A stretch of 64,000 nucleotides of DNA, taken from contig JADNRY010000119.1 of the NCBI GenBank assembly GCA_015501585.1, positions 121,903-185,902 on the forward strand. Direction: 5' to 3'. Made by a program: the position numbers and the translations under genes. Source of the DNA: Rhodocollybia butyracea. Lineage: Eukaryota > Basidiomycota > Agaricomycetes > Agaricales > Omphalotaceae. The notes under the pieces are model-generated. The model ran no database searches. It was not told where the DNA came from and was given only the letters and a program-made list of their open reading frames with translations. Below, in pieces: positions 1 through 12,815 of this stretch (within the stretch, counting starts at the first letter, position 1; every line of letters starts with the position of its first letter).

Positions 1-1540
1 CCGAGTGTTACAATAAGACGTTACTTGGAGTTAATACGTTTCACGTCCCATGGCCTGGGAAGAAGGCTGAGCCCGGGCGAGGGTCAGTTTTGTTTTCCGC
101 ATCCGTTCAATATAAGTATGTAAACGCCACGAAAATTTCATCCAGCGTGTGTTGACCTCGAGGGAGGATATCCAAACGGCCAGTCAAGAACAGCCATTTT
201 GGATGAAAAGGAGCAATGAGAGTATCACCCTTTGCTTCCACAAACCCGGAAGCTGCGCTGTTGGACTACAACTAGCGCAAGGGTGATGCGAAAATGCGAG
301 ACTCTGGTTATACGGCGCATGGGTCCGTCGAAATGCATGCATCTGGTGCGCTTGTTATCTCCGATTCTATCACTATCGTCTTTTGACTCTTTATCGAAAT
401 CTTCCGCAGTCTTTTCATCACCGGGCGCGAAATCTCTTCCCTTTTTTAACCTCTATCGGGTTCATGGGATGAAATGAACTACATGTGCTGTGGCGCCCAA
501 GACACTACCGTTTACTCTCCTCACTTCCTCCGCGTTGACTCTGACCAGAACCACCACTATCGCCAGAGCCTTACACGGTTCACTCACCGAACCTCCAAGA
601 CAGTCATCGAACGAAACTCGGACATCCTCGGACTCGTCTCTCTTCACTCAATGAAAGTGTAATGTCTCTTACCGCTGATGCGCTACATGGCAATGATGAT
701 GTTGATACTACTCCCGAGCCCCCATTACCTCATCGTGGTACCGTAGTCACGTATATTGCTCGAATCGAATGGGGAGTGCTCAAGAGCTCAAAATTGCGGT
801 TCGGGACAGGCCGGTATAGCGGGCGGAATGTACCAGTTAAACGATTTTTTTGAAAACAGGGATTCAGTGTCCAGGGCCGGTGAGTACTACCGAACATCGT
901 TGTTACTTCACCCGGTAAACTGATTCATAGGCACCGTGTATTGCTGGAAAAGATACAAATAGCGTTTCCGAACTATATATACAGATGTACGCGTTCAAAA
1001 CCTCGTGAACACTACTCACCTTACCCTGATTTCCTCACGTTGACTCTGAACAACAGGTCCGAGTTTTGAACTTGAACTGCTGCTTTTGCGCCTGAACGTT
1101 TGAACCGGGATGAGCGTATTGTACAGTATAGTCGTCGATTTTTCCATGAGCTAGCGCAATGACACAAAGAGAGAGTTTTCTTTTGCCTTCCAGAATACAT
1201 GAGAAGGACTGCTACATTTCGACAGGTCAGAAAGAAAGTACGGCAAACTGGTCGATAAGAATACCTGAGCTCTCCTCTTGCTCTTCGAGGACTAACCACG
1301 ATCGCCGGGTGAACCAAAACCTGAACAGAGTTTGTTTCCCATGAGCCAGTTCCGAAGAGCCGTGTACTTTGCAAGGCTTCAGCCTACTTCAACTTGGTGG
1401 TGCCCGTCGATTCCAAGAAAGGATAAGCGCCCAAGCTTATCGCATGTTCGGTCCGATCAGCGCCTTTTTTCCGCGCCCATCTTGCTCTGTCTTTACTCAC
1501 TCGTCTGGTCGCAATTTTTTCATGGCTTCATCTGACGATG
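1..1540. repeat. Diverged duplicated segment, copy X
   Basis: This stretch pairs with 12804-14230. Bases 1-220 align in direct orientation with 12804-13040 (shared blocks around 'gtttcacgt', 'gtaaacgc', 'ttggatgaaaag', 'gcaatgagagt'). Bases 460-910 align in inverted orientation with 13195-13600. About 1050-1540 aligns directly again with about 13850-14200. The inverted part keeps a coding-like pair: minus strand 740-460 here and plus strand 13393-13591 there both encode 'FDDC' followed by a 'SVSE.C.AL' pattern. I recognise no family. The duplicate is strongly diverged and no open frame spans it, so I read it as a degenerate duplicated gene region, not an active gene. Confidence 0.6.
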
Positions 1541-2460
1541 GATAGCCGTTAACCGTACGTATACTATAACATAATTCTTCCTTCCCTCACTGGTTTTTGT
1601 CAGCTTTAACTGGATTGCTTCGTCCTCGCCTGATTACAGAATTTTATCAACTTCTGGATTGCTTTGTCCTCGCCACTGGACTACAAAGGATTGCAGCCAC
1701 TGGACAACGAAGGATTACACCTACAGTGCTACATAGAATGCATTGATTACGACAATATAGTTAGATTTTTCCTCATTTGGTGTACTGCTCGATTCCTTTA
1801 CCAGTGGTGGTCGACATTATACCACCTTGACTCAATGACTGCGGACACGAATCACAGTTGCGGTCTTTTTCTACTGCAGGTGGATGCCGTATACCCCAGC
1901 AAAACCTCTCTGCTACTGGCAACAAGCTTCGAGAGCTGACATTCTCCCGATAATAAAAACACTGGCCCGGAGACTTCATTATTGGCGGCAAACCTTCATT
2001 GAAGCTCTGTAAACCTGTGTAGTAGATTTTTCTGCAGCCACGCCGTACATTTACATGTAGTCTACTTGCCTCGAGCTCCGTTACTGGCGCCTTAGCGTAG
2101 GTTCGTTCCAAGCCTCTTCGTCCGAAAGTGATGCCGAATGATGCCGGTGTTTGCGTATATTGATTGTTTGGCATCATTTACTTCGCTTTCGGAGAAGATC
2201 TTGCCCCTACCTCTACTGTATAATCCTACAGCAAATGAACTGATCTTCAACGAATTGGAGGGAAACGCTTGTGCAGTAGGCTTTCGAGTGCATATTGCGT
2301 GTGGTAAGTAATACCTGGAACCACGTCATTGAACTGTGGCTTATAACCTGGTACGGGAGTCACCGCCGTTTCATGAACTTTTACATAATATCTCAGCTCA
2401 TTGCTCCCGTCATCTTCTCAACACACGCAAAATCCCTGCCCAGCGTACTGAGAATTGGCA
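1541..2460. other. No supported gene
   Basis: About 0.9 kb with only short unrelated ORFs. Near 1610-1690 there is a local repeat of an 'actggattgctt.gtcctcgcc' phrase. I see no domain, RNA gene or terminal repeats. Confidence 0.5.
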
Positions 2461-2654
2461 TCTCTCTGGAAAATGACACTGGACTGTTCTCACCTCGAAT
2501 GACTTTGATAGCTGTCGATTTAGTGGTGTCTGCTTATGCGGCGGACGTAGGTCTTGCAACGACAATGCAACTGGTGTTTTTGCTCCATAAATCCCGAACA
2601 AATGGATCGAAAAGGTCAGAAAAAGGACGTGAGAAGACAAAGACGATGAGCTAG
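2461..2654 (+). pseudogene. DUF6534-like membrane protein relic
   Basis: A plus-strand frame ending at 2654 contains a segment resembling the start of the basidiomycete DUF6534 domain: a hydrophobic stretch, then 'SAYAADVGLATT' and 'LLHKSRTNGSKRS'. The family pattern is roughly 'aaDvlIa..l...L..srtgfkrt'. What follows the match is a short lysine-rich tail and a stop, and no other exons of such a protein are visible. I therefore call it a truncated relic. The match is by motif memory only and the fragment is short. Confidence 0.35.
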
Positions 2655-2883
2655 ATTAATTATTATTAGTGACTATTATTGCAATTTGCCATAAAAGTTT
2701 TTATCATTGGTCAACTTTTCGTGCATCCATTTCCAAAATTTCACCACTATCTGTTTTGATAGAAGCAAGGAATCTCTGCACTGAAATACCCATGAAAAGA
2801 TTGCTAGGATATTACAAAAAAGTCACAAAAAATCTGCAGCAGATTCGGAGTGATGTTGTAACAAGCTGTAGAAGTTTTGATCA

Positions 2884-2898
2884 CATACATCAGCAAAA
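2884..2898 (+). repeat. Plavaka left terminal inverted repeat
   Basis: Reads catacatcagcaaaa. It is the exact reverse complement of 7384-7398. Confidence 0.8.
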
Positions 2899-2949
2899 GA
2901 GTAGGTCCACCGTAAGCGGTGACATAGGAAAACAAGGGCATACCAGCCG

Positions 2950-3170
2950 CGCATAGCTTGCAAGGTCGGCGTACCTTGTATGCGCTTGTTTTTACTGAAA
3001 GATTACAAGCGCTTACAAGGTATGCCAGATTACAAGGCAATACAAGCCCTTACAATTCCTAGAGTGAATACAAGCTGATACAAGCTGATACAAGCTAATA
3101 CAATTCCTCGAGTGATTACAAGCTGATACAAGCCAATACAAGCCCTAGAGTGATACAAGCCAACACAAGG
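2950..3170 (+). repeat. Left subterminal repeat cluster of the Plavaka element
   Basis: At least a dozen degenerate copies of a 'tacaagc' or 'ttacaag' heptamer, several spaced about 10-11 bp apart. The reverse-complement motif fills 7060-7345. Such arrays are the usual transposase binding zones in CACTA-like elements; binding here is inferred. Confidence 0.7.
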
Positions 3171-3422
3171 CTCTTTTATCATACCAAGCATCTGATTTTT
3201 ATTACCCTTATTACTATCGTTCTTGATGATACTGAAACAGTGTATTTGAAGTGAATGAATACAACAGCGAGCAATGAACAAGCAACTACAACGATAAGCG
3301 AGCAATGAGCAATAAGCAGTAAGTAACTACAACAATAAGTCCAAGATATACGCGAAAGTGAGCAAAATGAGTAGTGTAAGTGATGATGGTACAGCAAGAA
3401 GTCCGATGCGCGATGGGATACA

Positions 3423-6400
3423 ATGGTTCGTGAGAGTGAAGAACGTCGGTATAAAACAATTCAAGAGCCAATGGAGACTAATTCTAAGTTGGAGCACCAA
3501 TGGCGTGAGCGGGAGCAGCATTTGCAAACATCATCTGACCCACACCCCTTTGATACTGAAAGTTCATCTTCAAGCTTTAATCCGTTTGCTCCCTTCCCCA
3601 ATGCATCCACCTACTATATGATGAAGTTTGCCTACAATGGCAACGACTCCGATGGCCTTGCTTATATCCAGCGCTTGAATGACGAGGTTATCCAGCAACC
3701 TGACTTTGATCCAAAGGATCTGCATGGCTTCAGCGCTCGAAAGGAAGCAAAACGGCTCGATGCTCCCAATCTGGATGCTGAAGGTCTGCCGTTCAACACG
3801 CATGCTGGGTGGAAAAAGAGCTCTGTCAAGCTATCTCTCCCCTGTACTGGATCAAAAACTCGAGAGGAAAAAGCTCCAACAGTAGATATTGATGGTGTTA
3901 TTCACCGGGATCTCCTTGATGTGATGAGAGAGGCATACTCATCTGAAGCGGCCTCTGAGTACCATCTACGGGGGTATAAGCAGATGTGGGAGCGCGATGG
4001 GTACCCCGAACCTATTCGTGTTCACGGAGAGGTTTATTCATCAGATGCATTTTTGAATATGGAAAAAGAAGTTCTCACTAGTCCGCCTGAGCCAGGATGT
4101 AATCTTGAGCGTGTCGTTGCTCCTATCATGATGTATTCAGACTCGACTCATCTGGCAAGCTTCGGAACAGCATCTATCTGCCCCGGTTACCTGTGGTTTG
4201 GCTCACAGTCCAAGTATACTCGTGCAAAGCCCACCAAGTTTGCGGCACATCACTTAGTTTACTTTCCATCAGTAAGTTATCATTTTTTTTGAAGTCGGAG
4301 TCATCACTGACTTTTTCCAGCTTCCAAATCAGGTTGAAGATGCGTATACAAAAATATTTGGCTCGCCGCTAACAGATGCAATGAAAACACACCTTAAGCG
4401 TGAGCTTGAGCATGAAGTTTGGAAACTCCTTCTCACACCTGAGTTTCTTGATGTGTATGTCCATGGTGTTGTTGTGAAAGGTCCAGATGGGGTTCTTCGG
4501 CGACTTTATCCACGCATATTTACCTACTCAGCAGACTATCCTGAGAAGTATATTTTTTTGAACTTGGAATTGCTTTATATCTAACATATTTCTTAGATGC
4601 CTTCTTGCTAGTATTAAAAATCTCGGGACTCACCTCTGCCCGCGCTGTACAGCTCAGAAGAGCCAGGCACATGAAATAGGAACTCGGCAAGATATGTCGC
4701 GTCGTAAAATCCTGAGGCGATCTGATAACATAGAGCGGCGAAAAATCATTGAAGAGGCCAGAAAAAAATTCTTCAAGCATGGAAAGTCTCTTGCTAGTAA
4801 GAAAGTTCAAGATTTGCTTGTTGATTCCATGGTCCCTACACGCGTAAGCATGTATGTTTTTTCCTCTAGTATCATTCTCACTGGTCATTCAGAACGCCTT
4901 TTCCGAAGCCTTTGACAATCTTGGATTTGATTATTTCCTTCTCTTTGTGGTTGATTTGATGCATGAGGTTGAAATTGGGGCATTTAAAGACTTATTTATT
5001 CACTTGATACGCATGTGCCATGTAATGGGGAAGGATGTAGTGCAGGAACTCAACAATCGGTTTGTTTTTTCTCTCCCATTGCTGATGATAATTCTAATAG
5101 ATTGTCCACAGCTTTCGAAACATCCCTACTTTTGGTTGGAGCACTATTCGCCGCTTTGTGAATAATGTTTCTGAACTGAAGAAACTTGCGGCCCGAGATT
5201 TTGAAGACCTTCTTCAGGTGCGTTGGCTTTACTTTCTTGTATGTATTTATTAACCATCTTGTCAGTGCGCACCAGCATGCTTTGAGGGCCTTTTTGCTTC
5301 CAAGTCGCAGGAAATTGATGATCTTGTTCAAGACCTTCTTGCGCAGATGGCTACTTGGCATGCTTACGCCAAGTTGCGACTTCACACTGACCTTACGCTG
5401 GACTCATTTGAAGTGGCAACCACCAAACTTGGCCAACTCTTTCGCTCATTCACTACAAAAACTGCTGAACAGTTTGACATCCGTGCTCTTCCTCGAGAAC
5501 AGGCTGCAGCAGCCCGACGCCAGGCTCATCAGAAGGCAAAAGGGAAAGAAAAATCGGGAACAAAACCCCTTGGCAACACAATATCGCAGAAGAAAATATT
5601 AAACATCAATACATACAAGTTTCATGCTCTTGGCGACTATCCTTGGACAATTCGTACCTTTGGAACTACCGACTCATATAGTACACAGATTGTAAGTCGA
5701 TTTTTTGTGTCACCTCTTTCTGCCTTATAAGATTCACAGGGTGAACTTGAGCACCGGCGGGTCAAGAAGCTCTACAAGCGAACCAATAAGATTCAGTTCA
5801 CTTTTAAAATTGCTCGCCATGAACGGCGCGCTCGTATAATCCGAAAACTTGGAAAAAAGAAAGCATCCGAGTCGGTCGCTTCTGGACCCGCGTTATCTTT
5901 TACTGACACCGACCCTCTTCCTTTCACCAACCCGACTGATCGCTACCACATCTCCTCAAACACTCGTTACTTGGAAAAATCTTACCCTTTGGCTGAGAAA
6001 CCTTTCTGATGACTTGGCTTTCAATGTATGTCGTAAACATTTCTTTCCAAATTTCTACTGATTCATTATTTCATAGAATTTTCAATTAAAACTCAAAGAC
6101 CACATCCTGGAACGTATCCTTGGTATACCTGAAAATGAATCTGAATTCACTGATAAAGACTGCGCTACTATCACATTCCGAAACAACAAAATTTTCCGAC
6201 ATAAAGTCATTCGCTTCAATCACACTACATATGATATGCGACGTGATCAGGATTCTTGCAACCCCCGAACCCATTCCGATATCATGCTCCTTTCTAATGA
6301 CAATGATTGTGTGGAACACCCTTACTGGTTTGCACGCATCATTGGCATCTTCCACCTTGATGTTCTCCACTCCGGCCCACTTTCTAAATCTCGCGGAAGC

Positions 6401-7048
6401 CCACAGAAATTCAATGTTCTCTATGTCCGGTGGTTTGGTCGTGTGCCAACATCTGAGCAGCAGTCTTACAGTATCCATGCCAAACGGATGCCTATGCTTG
6501 GATTTATTGGCTCTGACAATGCAGAAGCATTTGGATTTGTTGATCCCTGTGATGTTATCCGCGGCTGTCATATTATTCCAGCATTCGAACATGGGAAAAC
6601 TGACCAGTTTCTGCCAGGGCCCTCACTTGCACATAGGGAGACAGCCAATGATGAAGACTATTTTCAATATTATGTGAACATGTGAGTCTCTCTGATATTC
6701 AATCTTCTACCCTGATTAATTTCTTGGGGCAGGTGGGTTGATCGTGACATGTTCATGCGTTTCCGGGGTGGGGGAATTGGGCACAAGTCAACACTGGATG
6801 CTACACAGGTTTTTGAAGAGCAGAATAATGTTCAGTTCAGAGATAGTGAAATATCGGATGATGAGAGTGTGGATATGGAGATCAAGCTTGACAGCATGGA
6901 ACTCGAAAATGGGGGCGGTAGTGACATTGAGAATGACTCAGAGCACAGCCAGAGTGACAGCGAAGTGGATGGTCAGTCCAACCTGGGGCCTGATGATGGA
7001 GAAGGTGACGCGAATGAGGAGGAGCTTTTTGGATTTGATAAATTCTGA
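3423..7048 (+). CDS. Plavaka-type transposase, one probable frameshift
   Basis: Family hallmarks appear in order across about nine exons: 'YSDSTHLASFGTAS' and 'QSKYTRAKPT' (about residues 235-275), 'YPRIFTYSADYPEK', a CxxC segment 'LCPRC', the 'LEHRRVKKLYKRTNK' block, and near the end 'FGFVDPCDVIRGCHIIPAF' followed by 'VDRDMFMRF'. An acidic tail precedes the stop. Introns of 45-60 nt with clean GT..AG borders join the blocks, for example 4272-4320 and 4549-4597. Near 5960-5970 the frame slips: one frame stops soon after 'DRYHIS', while a second carries the downstream 'LVTWKNL'. Everything else is open. The usual N-terminal zinc finger is not visible, so the true start may lie upstream. Mobility is probably lost, but recently. 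The family call is confident; some exon edges are not. Confidence 0.8.
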
Positions 7049-7059
7049 CTTTGTTGCTC

Positions 7060-7345
7060 GTTTGTGCTTGTACAGTCTTATTTATGCATGTAATAATTGT
7101 CACTGCTCGTTTCTGCTTGTACGGCCATGTTCACGCATGTAAGATTCCCGTGGCTTGTTATATCTTGTATGAGCTTGTGTGCGCATGTAAGATTTTCGCA
7201 GCTTGTAAGATTTTCATTGCTTGTAAGGCCTTGTTCGCCCCTGTAAGAATACCTTAGCTTGTTATGGCTTGTAATCTCCTCACAACTTGTAGGACCTTGT
7301 TTGAGGCTGTAAGGAACCCACCTTGGCTTGTTAGACCTTGTAATA
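7060..7345 (-). repeat. Right subterminal repeat cluster of the Plavaka element
   Basis: Repeated 'gcttgta' motifs, the inverse of the left cluster, lie between the transposase stop codon and the right TIR. Confidence 0.7.
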
Positions 7346-7383
7346 TTCTTACTTCTTACATGCGCATAAATGTTTCTGACATT

Positions 7384-7398
7384 TTTTGCTGATGTATG
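7384..7398 (-). repeat. Plavaka right terminal inverted repeat
   Basis: Reads ttttgctgatgtatg and pairs perfectly with 2884-2898. Confidence 0.8.
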
Positions 7399-7643
7399 CT
7401 TTATTTTTCGCGTGAGTCCAAAGCTAGAGCAGGCAGTAAATGACTTTGGTTCAATGCATTCTGCCAAGCTTCATACCTAAATTTACGATCACTGGTAAGA
7501 TTGTTCATTGAAGGAAGGGCAGAGAGCACTATATCATGTCCTTGTAGTATTTGCACACAACCTCAAGACTAGTTGTTATAAGTACTACATAGAGCACAAT
7601 ATTGACAGCAGGCTGGCTAGCAGCTTTGTACTCAATGATTGTT

Positions 7644-9644
7644 TCAGGAAAATAAGCGACTAGGACCAGCTTCCCTCTGCATAGGCACAAATCTGACTGG
7701 CCCCAATCTGACCGGCCCCCCCTTCTCATGATCATAAATCTGTAGTGCCGGAAGTTGTCAGCCATTAAAAGATTGCAAACGGATGCTACCAAGCTCACCA
7801 CAGGAACTAGTGTAATCAATGGATCCACTCTGTCCGGAATTCCCTGTCCAATATCCCCATCCCCTTCAAGCTCGGCTTCATTCTCGAGTTCATCCACATC
7901 ATCCCATTGATTATAGTCCAATGGCGCTCCAATGTTACCAAGGAATCGATTCTCAGCAAAATTGAGTGCGCTAAAAGGAGTGGTGGTGTTGGCGAGGGCT
8001 TGACCAGAATGTTGGACAGTATGGCTGGAGAAAGCACGAAGATTGAGGACCAAATGATTTATTAGGATATTTTGTAGGCTGGAAGAAGTTTGTTAGTCAA
8101 GAGATGATGAGTTGGTTAGACTCAGACAGCAAGCGTGAATGATAGACATACACGTTGAAAAACGGGTCGACGATGTTGTTAGCTTCGAACCATGGATTTG
8201 AGTTCTACGTCATAGTACGATATTTTAAGACTATCATTCTTCAGAACTAGTATGTAATGGGTAACTTACTGTTCCTGGAAAGATAGATGCCTAGATTGAG
8301 GAAGTTAGAAGGACTCAGCAACCCTGCAACATGAGAAGTCAAATAGGACTCACAATTGAGAAAGCAGCACCAATACTGGAAATCACGAAGATGGTGCTAG
8401 AAATAAGTAGACAGGACTCCATTTGAGGCTGCCGCCACAGAAACTTTAATAAGGAACTTACAAGAAGTACAGACTGTCTATTCACAATATGCCATGTTAG
8501 CGACCATACTGCAGTGTCACAATAGCTCACTGACCATCACGCAGGACCACCTCGGCAATGCTATGGGTCCCAGATTTGCGGGATTGCTTGATATGACCGG
8601 CAGTTCGGACCAAAATTAAGATGAAGATAATGATGTCAAAAGCCAATTGGATGAGAGGAGAAATAATGTTCACTATGACGTAAATTAATCAGTGACTCGG
8701 AGCTTTCCAGTGAGAAAAAGGCTCACAACTGCATCGAAAAAATAAAGCAGTCAATATTTGATCAATATAACAGATTGATAGGAGGAAAGAAAGGTGGAGA
8801 TGCTGACATTTCAAACTCAAAGCCCGAATTAAGCAAACACGGTGTCAATAGTTCAACATCTGTTCCTTGGCTAGTGGCCACTGAAGAAGAGAACCATAGC
8901 TGCATAGTGATAGAGTGGCGACACAATCTGAATGCAGTACTTCGGACTTTGAATAAAGAACGTACCAGGAAAGCATAAACAACAACCACAATGATGTATG
9001 GACAGAGCAGAATAAGTACACATCGCTTTTGACCAAAGAGTGCATAAACCCTCAATATAGAAAGTACTATAGGGAACAGTACTCAGTTAAGCTAATTCAT
9101 TGAGGAAGGAATGTCAAAGATGGCCTACATCCCATTGCTACATCATTGATAGTGGAAGTAACAGACAACATAAGGTTGAGATCTCTACAGCTGGATATGA
9201 TATACTGAGTCAAGCATAATGCAAGCAAATACAAAGGGCAATAAACCTTGTATATGTCAAAGTTTGTCTTGAGAGCCTCAGGGTGCACAACAGCTGGAAA
9301 ATTTGGAACAGCATAAAGCTGTAGCGATCCAGGATAAATATCATAGAGGTGCCAGTCAGTCGACGGGACCATATCAATCGAATTTCAGTAGGGATTGTAA
9401 AAAAAAAATCATAGAACGATAAAACTGCACTTCAAAGCATAAGCGTACTACATTCACTCTGGTGACCAGAAGAAAGTCTCACCAAAGGCAGATAGCACTG
9501 CGTAGTTGGCCAATCTATAATATCAGCGGAAATGTGACATGATATAATACTCATACAAAGCCTGGGTTGCTCAACGCACTGGAAAGAAAATATTTCTCCT
9601 AAAATTTCCTCAGCGATGACCTGATCACTGGAAGAGTCTGACAT
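7644..9644 (-). CDS. DUF6533-domain seven-helix membrane protein, paralog 1
   Basis: A multi-exon minus-strand gene. The N terminus 'MSDSSSDQVIAEEI' is followed by the DUF6533 block 'VLSFYDFFFTIPTEIRLIWSRR' split over codons near 9400-9360. Further on are hydrophobic segments, 'RVYALFGQKRCVLILL' (near 9050), 'SIAEVVLRDG' (near 8560) and 'VLNLRAF' (near 8045). The last exon, entered from a splice after 'LVPV' near 7800, ends 'RFVPMQREAGPSRLFS'. DUF6533 proteins are fungal multi-pass membrane proteins of unknown ligand, often compared with G-protein-coupled receptors. The paralog at 28405-30422 has the same exon plan and a matching last exon. A 14-bp tandem repeat in the last exon duplicates a 'GPVR' motif here only. 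Exon borders were set by eye. Confidence 0.7.
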
Positions 9645-10072
9645 GGCGACGAAAAAGTAGAGTGCTTATCATCTGTTTTCTGAGAAATAAGTATAAGTAC
9701 TCACTCTGAGTCCAGAGGCAGAGTCTCTGATCTTAGTAGATAGATATCAGAACAAGCAGAATTGTTGGCTGATTTTTTCTCATGGAGCCTACTGAGTTCG
9801 GAAGGGAATTTGGAAAATGCATCTAAGTTCAATGCAGTATGATGGTTGTACTCATATCTATGCCAACACTTGTATTACTTGTTCTGATATGTACCAGGAA
9901 GAAAAACCCACGAGTCTCCCAAGGAGTCTCCACACCCATCGGCCATAACTTGAAGTTTTACACCCAGGAGTTGGCCCCAATAATGTACATACATATAAGT
10001 ACATTAGGTAGCATCACCAAAATGTCCAAAACAATATAACACTTTACATAGGTTTATAAAAGTCTGGAATAA
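9645..10072. other. No supported gene
   Basis: Upstream flank of the DUF6533 gene. It should hold that gene's promoter. No motif stands out. Confidence 0.4.
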
Positions 10073-10760
10073 TTTTGTGGCATGATAACAAGATTATCCT
10101 TTGATATTATAATGAGAAGGAGTTATCATGCTCATCATGATTCTGAGAAGGTATAACAGCCTTGTCACAATGATATGCATATTATAATGTGGTTATCATA
10201 CCCTTGTCACAATTATAACTGGTTATCATGCTGTTATCATGATCACAACTGATTATAAAGTACATATCATGGTGCTAGCTGAATGATCCAAAAACTGAAG
10301 TGAAAAGGGCGAGAAAAAGTAAAAAAAGGGTCGGGAATGATTAGGTGAAGTTAAAAAAATTTGGCCCCTTTCCCTATATATTAAGCAAAAACATAGATCC
10401 TAACAAGCATGCTCTGGCGTAGTGGTAACGCGTCTCAAGTATATGGTCTAAGCGCTGTCTAAGCTTGAAGTCGCGGGTTCGAACCACGCCGGTATCATTT
10501 ACTTCCACTTGTGTTTGTGACCTTGCTGCTGCATTAAGAGTCGTATTATGTAATACCCGATCTCTTTGTATTATTTTTGGCTTTTTAATTTTTCTTATTT
10601 TGCCCTGGCCATGATCAACCTCACCATGCATGATAACCCCTACCATGCATGATCATCTGAAGTCACTGTGACAGAAAATGATAACTCATGATGGGCATGA
10701 TCAATGGGGGGAGTAGCGTGTTAACTCAGGTATCATACCCTGCCATGAGTGGTGGGGCTG
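10073..10760. mobile_element. Possible non-autonomous element with gttatcatg/catgataac arrays and a tRNA-like core
   Basis: Both flanks of a tRNA-like sequence are packed with copies of 'gttatcatg' or its complement: 10081, 10116, 10191, 10221 and 10233 on the left, 10628 and 10680 on the right. The ends approximate each other as inverted 'ggcatgataac' and 'gtatcataccctgcc', but no perfect TIR or target duplication is visible. The arrangement resembles a small TIR element or SINE-like composite. Boundaries are approximate. Confidence 0.4.
10408..10497 (+). tRNA. tRNA-like sequence, probably a pseudogene or Pol III promoter
   Basis: An A-box-like 'TGGCGTAGTGGT' and a perfect B-box-like 'GGGTTCGAACC' lie about 57 bp apart. 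A four-pair D stem (GCGT/ACGC) and a T stem with one mismatch can be drawn. The acceptor ends (catgctc / cggtatc) pair poorly, and the anticodon arm does not give a clean loop with U33 even if an intron is allowed. I therefore read it as a degenerate tRNA or the head of a tRNA-derived repeat, not a working tRNA gene. Confidence 0.4.
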
Positions 10761-12309
10761 ATGCCAGATTCCAGAGAATATAATGAGTATATATTGTTTC
10801 AGACATTTTAGTGATGTAGCTTCTCGGATCCCAGAGTATCAGCACTTGGTCCCAAGCCGGTAATAAACCTAACCTAACTAACCTCTCTTAATATGTTCCT
10901 AGCCTTGTGCCAACTTGGATTCCTTCAACGCTGTTGGCATCTCTGCTCAGGTAGATTCCCTTGCTCCTAGGTATCCACTCATATCATTGGATCAAGGCAG
11001 GAAATTGGAAACAGCGTGGTTGTTGAGCCCCACCTCTTGCGGGAAGCATCATGATCAAATCATGATTGCCTGCAAACAACGAGCCTGGGAACTTAATCTT
11101 GACATTACTATAAAGTACATAGCATACATAATAAAGGAATGAGCAGGCCATAGATGGATTTACAGTGGATGATTGGATTAGAACTCAAGATGGGTATCTG
11201 ATGCACTGCAAACCTTGCTGCAACAGCAATTTTCTTGAATTGAGTTAGTTATTTGATGCCCAGCCTTAGAGAACATTGTAGTTATAGCATTACTAGGAAG
11301 CTGAGGTCGCCAGGGCGTCCAGTTCCGTGCCTTGTTAGGACACAGTGGAGCTCAGACTTGGCCCAGATCCAGGTGATCGAGGGAAAATCTACAAAATAAA
11401 GGATGATAGAAGCTTGGGCGCGTGAATCAAGCACTATTTCACCGAGTCATTTTGCTCGCGGTCGGGATCCGAATGAGTTGCAAAATTTGACTCGGAAGCG
11501 TATACCAACTTTCCGACACTCACTCCGACCTCCGTCAGTTCCCCCCAACAGTTCACTGCCCCCAGCTATCATGATGTAGTTGACGACGACTCGTAGTAAA
11601 TCTCCTTGCTCACATGTGATGATAGTTCTGTTGTGTCAGGAGATGTAGGGACCGTCCGACTGCTTGTGGAGCTTTCTACGAGATCTTCATATCTCCGTCA
11701 TAGCCATTCGCACTTCCTCCCAGATACGATTCTAATTACAGCGAGGCCGGGCGGCTCGATCGTGCTAGATGATATCATCCGTATTGTTCAAGAGCAGTAT
11801 GAAAATGATCCCCATGCTCGACTTGTCGCAAATTCCATAGCCAGAACATGATGCATGAATTCCCGGAGATGTCGGACGAATGCGTGGACTTGATACCTTC
11901 TCTCAAGGCTCCTGTATGCCTATGATTCGGTATCCATCTCATGTCCAGGTCTGATCGGGTCAGTTTCGAATTTCTTCAATATCCCGGTCACAAACCAAGT
12001 AGTACAATGTATACCCGTCTACATCTACAATCGTCACTCGCGACATCCAAATCTCAGAGTGATGGAATGAATGACGAGTCCGTTGATAATCACAACGAGT
12101 ATTCCAAGAGTGTTATGAAGCTTTCAAGAGGCTAGTGGGTTGAAATGAAATGTATGGCAGTTCGCAAAGCAGATGCAACACCTATTCAACAATCGCAGTT
12201 GTTTCCCCAGCTTTTCCCGTTCTTTCCAGGTACTTCTGCCTCTTACACCCATTTCAAGTTTGTCTTCTTCGCTTATCCGATTCCTTCACTTCATGACTTC
12301 TTAATATCG
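10761..12309. other. No supported gene
   Basis: About 1.5 kb. Contains a 'taacctaacctaactaacc' stretch near 10865 and an 81-codon ORF at 11606-11851 whose product I do not recognise. No other structure seen. Confidence 0.4.
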
Positions 12310-12815
12310 GGCAAAGCAGACGCAAGCAAGGAGGGTGGTGCTTCGTCTCTTCAACATCGACATCATGGGTGGTCAAGTCAAAGGCCACACTTTGAATCGA
12401 CGTATTGGTTGCTTGGGACAAGTACAAGAAAGCGGAGTTTTCCGGGCTGATACCATTTCCTGTGAACGTTCAACAGGCAACAAATTGGGAGATTGCGTTG
12501 TAACCTTGGCAAATCGCAGGTCCGGGCGCTGTAAGGAATCATAAAAATGTGCATAACTGAATTTTCGGGGAGACACGAACTGATATAAGAGCCTCCAGGC
12601 TTGTTTCTTCGATGTAAACGCTTCGATCCTTTGGGTCCATCACCTTCAACATCAGTGCAAGCTTCATCCGAATCGCCTTGACTTCACCTAGTTTGCATCA
12701 ATAACATCGATGATAATGAGTCTGAGGCCACATTCACGTATCTTAACAGTCGCGCTTTCAGCCTACTCACAAAAAGGCTTCCGGCAAGTCAATAGTGAAG
12801 TTTTCCGAATGTTAC
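12310..12815 (-). pseudogene. Degenerate fragment of the RPA34.5 gene
   Basis: The minus strand is a decayed copy of the intact gene at 31303-32387. The block 'gacacgaactgatataa..gcctccaggctt' (12572-12605) matches 'gacacgaaccgatataaaattctccaggctt' (31711-31740), which includes the second splice donor of the intact gene. The block 'aaaaaggcttccggcaagtcaatagtgaagttttcc' (12770-12805) matches 31960-31990. Indels and stops remove any long frame. Homology stops at about 12805, exactly where the segment shared with the first kilobase of this window begins. Confidence 0.7.

Larger units (their letters stand above)
2884..7398 (+). mobile_element. Plavaka-type DNA transposon, ~4.5 kb
   Basis: The element is bounded by perfect 15-bp terminal inverted repeats, catacatcagcaaaa at 2884-2898 and its reverse complement at 7384-7398. 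Inside each end lies a cluster of short subterminal repeats: 'tacaagc' units at about 2950-3170 and 'gcttgta' units at about 7060-7345, in opposite orientation. It encloses a single multi-exon transposase gene. This layout, short TIRs plus dense inverted subterminal motifs, is typical of CACTA-related elements, where Plavaka of Agaricomycetes is usually placed. I could not find a convincing target site duplication next to the TIRs. Confidence 0.85.
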